Virus record (IMG/VR): IMGVR_UViG_3300032180_000019
Span: 1-41,618 of that record
DNA: 41,618 nt
Direction: 5' to 3' (one strand)
Source of the DNA: a virus
Shown: positions 39,150-41,618 of the stretch, in pieces
Position numbering within the stretch: position 1 is the stretch's first letter
Layout of the letters: every line of letters begins with the position of its first letter
Notes under the pieces: generated by a model
What the model was told of the DNA's origin: nothing
What the model saw: the letters and a program-made list of their open reading frames with translations, nothing else
Database searches by the model: none
Position numbers and translations under genes: made by a program

Positions 39150-39450
39150 AAAAAAAAGAGAGTGAGGCATTCTCTTTCGCCGTGGTAATGGAAAGGGTAT
39201 TCGGTTATCCCTTTCAACCGTACCAGTTGCCGGTGAGGAATCACTCGCGTCTGGCCTTCGTCAGTGGTCTCGTACGGCATCCACAGTTAGAGAGAGGCGA
39301 CAACCTACCGGGCTTGAATAAACAAGGGTCACAGCGTACCCTTCACGGTCCTCCAGAGACATCCTGTTGGCACTCGACCTTCCGTTGTTTTAACGAGGTA
39401 TGGAAGCCGTTTAATGGATCCTCGGTGACGAGTAACTAAAGAGTAGTCAC
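39150..39450 (-). ncRNA. Candidate structured non-coding RNA of ~300 nt
   Basis: Runs leftward from the promoter at 39,485-39,457 to an intrinsic terminator-like hairpin (aaagaga 39,177-39,171 / tctcttt 39,161-39,155, then U-run to 39,150). Perfect or near-perfect helices inside: 39,324-39,329/39,338-39,343; 39,217-39,223/39,272-39,278 (one wobble); 39,191-39,197/39,209-39,215; 39,394-39,398/39,420-39,424. ORFs on either strand resemble nothing and lack ribosome sites. Confidence 0.5.
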
Positions 39451-39456
39451 TACTAT

Positions 39457-39485
39457 TTTCTATCAGATGACCTGACGCCTGTCAA
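39457..39485 (-). promoter_or_regulatory. Leftward sigma70-like promoter TTGACA-17-TAGAAA
   Basis: Consensus -35 at 39,485-39,480, exact 17-base spacer, TAGAAA at 39,462-39,457. Reads into the candidate ncRNA and towards the late genes. Confidence 0.65.
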
Positions 39486-39537
39486 GAACTATTTTCACCG
39501 TCTGAGACCAGTTACAAACATTTTACATGATAGGGAC

Positions 39538-39566
39538 TTGACGGATAGTAATGAGTGTGCTATTCT
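39538..39566 (+). promoter_or_regulatory. Rightward sigma70-like promoter TTGACG-17-TATTCT
   Basis: -35 at 39,538-39,543, 17-base spacer, -10 at 39,561-39,566. Start of transcription expected at about 39,573, the first base of the structured leader. Divergent from the leftward promoter 50 bp away. Confidence 0.75.
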
Positions 39567-39571
39567 GGAGG

Positions 39572-39660
39572 TGCGAGAGAGGAGAGACGGGGCCGCAATT
39601 ATTTCCCCCGACGGAAGACTGGCCCCGTGCCTTTCTCGCACCGTCGGGGGTTTTATTTTA
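39572..39660 (+). promoter_or_regulatory. Leader with interleaved hairpins and intrinsic terminator (attenuator-like)
   Basis: Helix A: 39,572-39,594 pairs with 39,621-39,640 (tgcgaga...ggcc / ggcc...tctcgca, about 16-18 pairs with one bulge). Helix B: cccccgacgg (39,605-39,614) pairs perfectly with ccgtcggggg (39,641-39,650) and is followed by TTTTATTTT, a strong terminator. Order A5'-B5'-A3'-B3' means the helices must form a pseudoknot or exclude each other, so the leader can switch between stop and read-through. Confidence 0.7.
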
Positions 39661-39674
39661 GGGAGGTGTCTGCC

Positions 39675-39845
39675 ATGCATACGTTTAAGGCGAAGGTCAA
39701 GCATGACAAAGGCTCTGTGACCTTGAAGGTGGTAGCGAAAGATAGAGAGACGGCTATCAGGATGCTCATGGAAGCGGAGCGTTGCCCACGGCGGGCGATT
39801 CAATGGATATATGCTTATCGGGAATCTGACGTTTCATTTTTGTAG
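39675..39845 (+). CDS. 56-aa early protein
   Basis: ATG 39,675 behind gggaggtg, right after the leader terminator. MHTFKAKVKHDKGSVTLKVV then DRETAIRMLMEAERCP: a small alpha/beta protein common as the first early gene of phages. Function unknown. Confidence 0.7.
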   Translation: MHTFKAKVKHDKGSVTLKVVAKDRETAIRMLMEAERCPRRAIQWIYAYRESDVSFL

Positions 39846-39852
39846 AAAGACC

Positions 39853-39866
39853 ACCGCGCAAGGGAG
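39853..39866 (+). promoter_or_regulatory. Recurrent leader motif accgcgcaagggag, copy 3
   Basis: Shares ACCGCGCAAGGGAG with copies at 2295 and 40,563. Precedes ATG 39,876. Confidence 0.5.
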
Positions 39867-39875
39867 GGAACAGAC

Positions 39876-40382
39876 ATGAGAGAGATAACCGTAAAACTCT
39901 ACAAGTTCGACGAGCTGGACGACCGGGCGAAGGAGAAGGCTCGTGACTGGTATCGGGAGGCGTGCGCCTACGATAACAGCGCATGGACATGGGAAACAGT
40001 TCAAGAGGATGCGAAGGGCGTAGGGTTGACCATTCGTTCCCTCGACCAGCACCGGGCGAATAGTGGGCACTTCACCACGGACGCGGGGGAATGCGCGCGG
40101 GCGATCCTTGCGAATCATGGGGCGAAGTGTGAGACCTACAAGACGGCAAAAGCCTTCCTGGAAAAACAGGAAAAGCTTGTCGCCCTCTTGGATGATCGGA
40201 ATGAGACGGACGCGGTGTCCGATGAACTGGAAGAAGTCGCGGAAGACTTCCTTAATGACATCTTGGAGGATTACCGCGTCATGCTGGAGGAGGAAATCGA
40301 ATACCAAAACTCCGACGAGCAAGTGGACGAGAGCATCCGCGCCAATGAATACGAATTCACCGAAGACGGAAGGAGGTCCTAA
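39876..40382 (+). CDS. 168-aa acidic conserved phage protein (antitoxin-like annotation family)
   Basis: KLYKFDELDDRAKEKARDWY start, then ETYKTAKAFLEKQEKLVALL and a conserved end SDEQVDESIRANEYEFTEDG. This family is widespread in phages and is sometimes labelled as antitoxin of a stability system, without proof. Highly acidic and helical; could mimic DNA or bind host protein. Confidence 0.8.
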   Translation: MREITVKLYKFDELDDRAKEKARDWYREACAYDNSAWTWETVQEDAKGVGLTIRSLDQHRANSGHFTTDAGECARAILANHGAKCETYKTAKAFLEKQEKLVALLDDRNETDAVSDELEEVAEDFLNDILEDYRVMLEEEIEYQNSDEQVDESIRANEYEFTEDGRRS

Positions 40383-40383
40383 A

Positions 40384-40557
40384 ATGACTCACCACTACAT
40401 ACAAGACTTTCTGGACGGCTTCAAACAGGCGATGCCGACGGCGGAAGGATTCGGTGCTTTTGTTGGATCATTGATGGTCTTAATCGGCATTGCGGCAATT
40501 GTGCTGTCGGTAGTGTGTGTTGGCGTTTTTGTTTTGCAAAAGATGGGCATGAAGTAG
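40384..40557 (+). CDS. 57-aa one-TM protein
   Basis: ATG 40,384 with ggaggtcc at good spacing. Amphipathic start (MTHHYIQDFLDGFKQAMPTA) and a TM helix (MVLIGIAAIVLSVVCVGVFV) near the end. Could act on the host membrane. Not recognised. Confidence 0.65.
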   Translation: MTHHYIQDFLDGFKQAMPTAEGFGAFVGSLMVLIGIAAIVLSVVCVGVFVLQKMGMK

Positions 40558-40562
40558 TTTTA

Positions 40563-40579
40563 AAAACCGCGCAAGGGAG
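40563..40579 (+). promoter_or_regulatory. Recurrent leader motif aaaaccgcgcaagggag, copy 4
   Basis: 17-base identity with 2295-2311. Supplies the ribosome site of ATG 40,586. Confidence 0.6.
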
Positions 40580-40585
40580 AATACC

Positions 40586-40996
40586 ATGAAAACTAAAAAG
40601 GTGAAGACGGAGAAGGACGACAACGGCAAGAGTCAAGCTATCGCGCAAGTGAAAAGCATCGTCAATATGGTGAACGCCTACGAAGACCCGGAAAAATCCC
40701 ATGAAGAAAGGGACGCAGCGATACAGACCATTCAAGAGGACGCTTTGTCAGTTGAGGTTCGGAGCGGATGGGTTCAGCCCGGCAATAACGAGATGGAAGC
40801 GGAGGAGTTTCAGATCCTTCTTTGCGCGGGCGGGCCGGCGGTACGCTTGTGCGGAGACCTGGACGAGTATAAGCAGCCAAAGAATGTTCGCGTCGAGTAT
40901 CAAGACTGGGGTACGCCGTGGACGGAGTATCCCGCGTCATCGTTGGATCTGGAAAAGGTTCTGACCTACGCGCAACAGTTTTACTTCGGCGAGTAA
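40586..40996 (+). CDS. 136-aa conserved phage protein
   Basis: KSIVNMVNAYEDPEKSHEER, then LSVEVRSGWVQPGNNEMEAE, EFQILLCAGGPAVRLCGDLD, VEYQDWGTPWTEYP and a YFGE end. This exact order marks a very common phage early protein of unknown function. Start fixed by the motif ribosome site. Confidence 0.82.
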   Translation: MKTKKVKTEKDDNGKSQAIAQVKSIVNMVNAYEDPEKSHEERDAAIQTIQEDALSVEVRSGWVQPGNNEMEAEEFQILLCAGGPAVRLCGDLDEYKQPKNVRVEYQDWGTPWTEYPASSLDLEKVLTYAQQFYFGE

Positions 40997-41009
40997 AGGA
41001 GCCAAACCC

Positions 41010-41618
41010 ATGAAAAAGCTTTTAGCGTTTCATAACGACAAGAAGATCAAAGTAAAGTATCTGACGCGCCTTCGCGACCATGTCAAGGCGGATCGTTTGA
41101 TCCACGGGACCGGATGGGAAGACGGGAAAGGGTGCGCGGTGGGGTGCACATTGGAAAAATATGAGCATTCGGCCTATGAGACAGAGTTAGGCATTCCAAG
41201 GATACTTGCCCATCTGGAGGATAGGATTTTTGAGGGCATGAAAAACGGCGATTCGATGAAATGGCCTATCGAGTTCCTATCCGCCCCGAAGGTGGGAGCT
41301 GACTTGTCTATGATCTGGCCTAAGTTTGCGCTGTGGCTGTTAGGCGACCCTCAGGACGGCGTTATCACGCGATTCGATCATGCCAGATTTCCAGCGTGTG
41401 AAAAGGCCGTCCGAGGCGTGATGGATTTGTATGAGGAGTGGATTGATAGTGGTAATCCTCCCGCCGCCGCCGCCGACGCCGCCGCCGACGCCGACCGATG
41501 GTCCGCCGTCGACGTCGCCGCCGCCGACGCCGCCCGATGGTCCGCCGTCGACGCCGCCGCCGCCGCCGACGCCGCCCGATGGTCCGCCGTCGACGCCGCC
41601 GCCGCCGCCCGACGGTCC
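41010..41618 (+). CDS. Repeat protein with Ala/Asp/Arg/Trp/Ser units, 5' part (runs off the window)
   Basis: 203 codons from ATG 41,010 (aaagga upstream) with no stop. N-terminal domain of about 150 aa (MKKLLAFHNDKKIKVKYLTR, GTGWEDGKGCAVGCTLEKYE, ITRFDHARFPACEKAVRGVM) is the usual head of this phage family. It is followed by units of 13-14 residues around RWSAVD. In-frame joining to bases 1-213 completes a 273-aa protein. Function unknown; repeats probably stack as helices. Confidence 0.75.
   Translation, partial: MKKLLAFHNDKKIKVKYLTRLRDHVKADRLIHGTGWEDGKGCAVGCTLEKYEHSAYETELGIPRILAHLEDRIFEGMKNGDSMKWPIEFLSAPKVGADLSMIWPKFALWLLGDPQDGVITRFDHARFPACEKAVRGVMDLYEEWIDSGNPPAAAADAAADADRWSAVDVAAADAARWSAVDAAAAADAARWSAVDAAAAARRS
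41461..41618. repeat. 39-42-bp tandem repeat, right end of contig
   Basis: Units centred on cgatggtccgccgtcgac recur at about 41,498, 41,534 and 41,576. They match the units at the left end, which explains where the circular assembly was opened. Confidence 0.85.

Noticed and set aside
39014-39280. 88-aa minus ORF upstream of terS
   Set aside because: No ribosome site, odd composition, spans terminator-like and operator-like structures; treated as non-coding.
39182-39439. 85-aa plus ORF opposite the candidate RNA
   Set aside because: No ribosome site or motif; stems explain the base pattern better.

Overview
The window reads as one essentially complete genome of a temperate, probably short-tailed (podovirus-like) bacteriophage of about 41.6 kb. 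It carries an integrase, small and large terminase, portal, scaffold, capsid, two connector/tail-tube-like proteins, fibre-like proteins, internal (ejection-type) proteins and a lysis cassette. There is no tape-measure gene and no DNA polymerase. The two ends lie inside the same Ala/Asp/Arg/Trp/Ser repeat gene and join in the same reading frame, so the contig is probably a circular or circularly permuted genome opened inside a repeat. The host cannot be named. A Gram-negative host with type IV pili is a reasonable guess from the prepilin-like mini-gene, the spanin-like protein and the Sec-type signal peptide.

Layout. A control hub at about 39.45-39.57 kb has two divergent sigma70-like promoters. 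The rightward one reads through a leader with two interleaved hairpins into the early genes (39.7 kb, across the contig junction, to 12.8 kb). These early genes are many small phage proteins, an integrase at 2.6-3.8 kb followed by a repeat-rich att-like region, a gene split by an IS1595-family insertion (4446-5890), a divergent regulatory switch at 8.2-8.4 kb, a Sak4-like recombinase with an SSB-like partner, an SPFH membrane protein and a 28-aa prepilin mimic. The leftward promoter first reads about 300 nt of apparently non-coding, structured RNA ending in a terminator-like hairpin. The late genes follow leftward: TerS, small genes, TerL, portal, scaffold, capsid, four glycosyltransferase-type enzymes, connector and tail genes, fibres, internal proteins (one with a Hint domain), an ATP-grasp enzyme and the lysis genes. 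Early and late units converge at 12,835-12,842.

How it fits together. TerS/TerL, portal, scaffold and capsid build and fill the head. The adaptor-like, beta-rich and fibre proteins form the tail, and the internal proteins probably help deliver DNA. M15 peptidase, holin-like and one-TM coiled-coil proteins handle lysis. Sak4 and the SSB-like protein suggest recombination-dependent replication on host machinery. The same 15-bp motif, GCAAACNNCAGCAAA, occurs next to the integrase, in the divergent switch and upstream of TerS, which suggests one regulator acting at all three places. Best leads for new biology are the prepilin mimic, the interleaved-hairpin leader, the antisense structured RNA, the shared operator motif and the passenger-carrying transposon.
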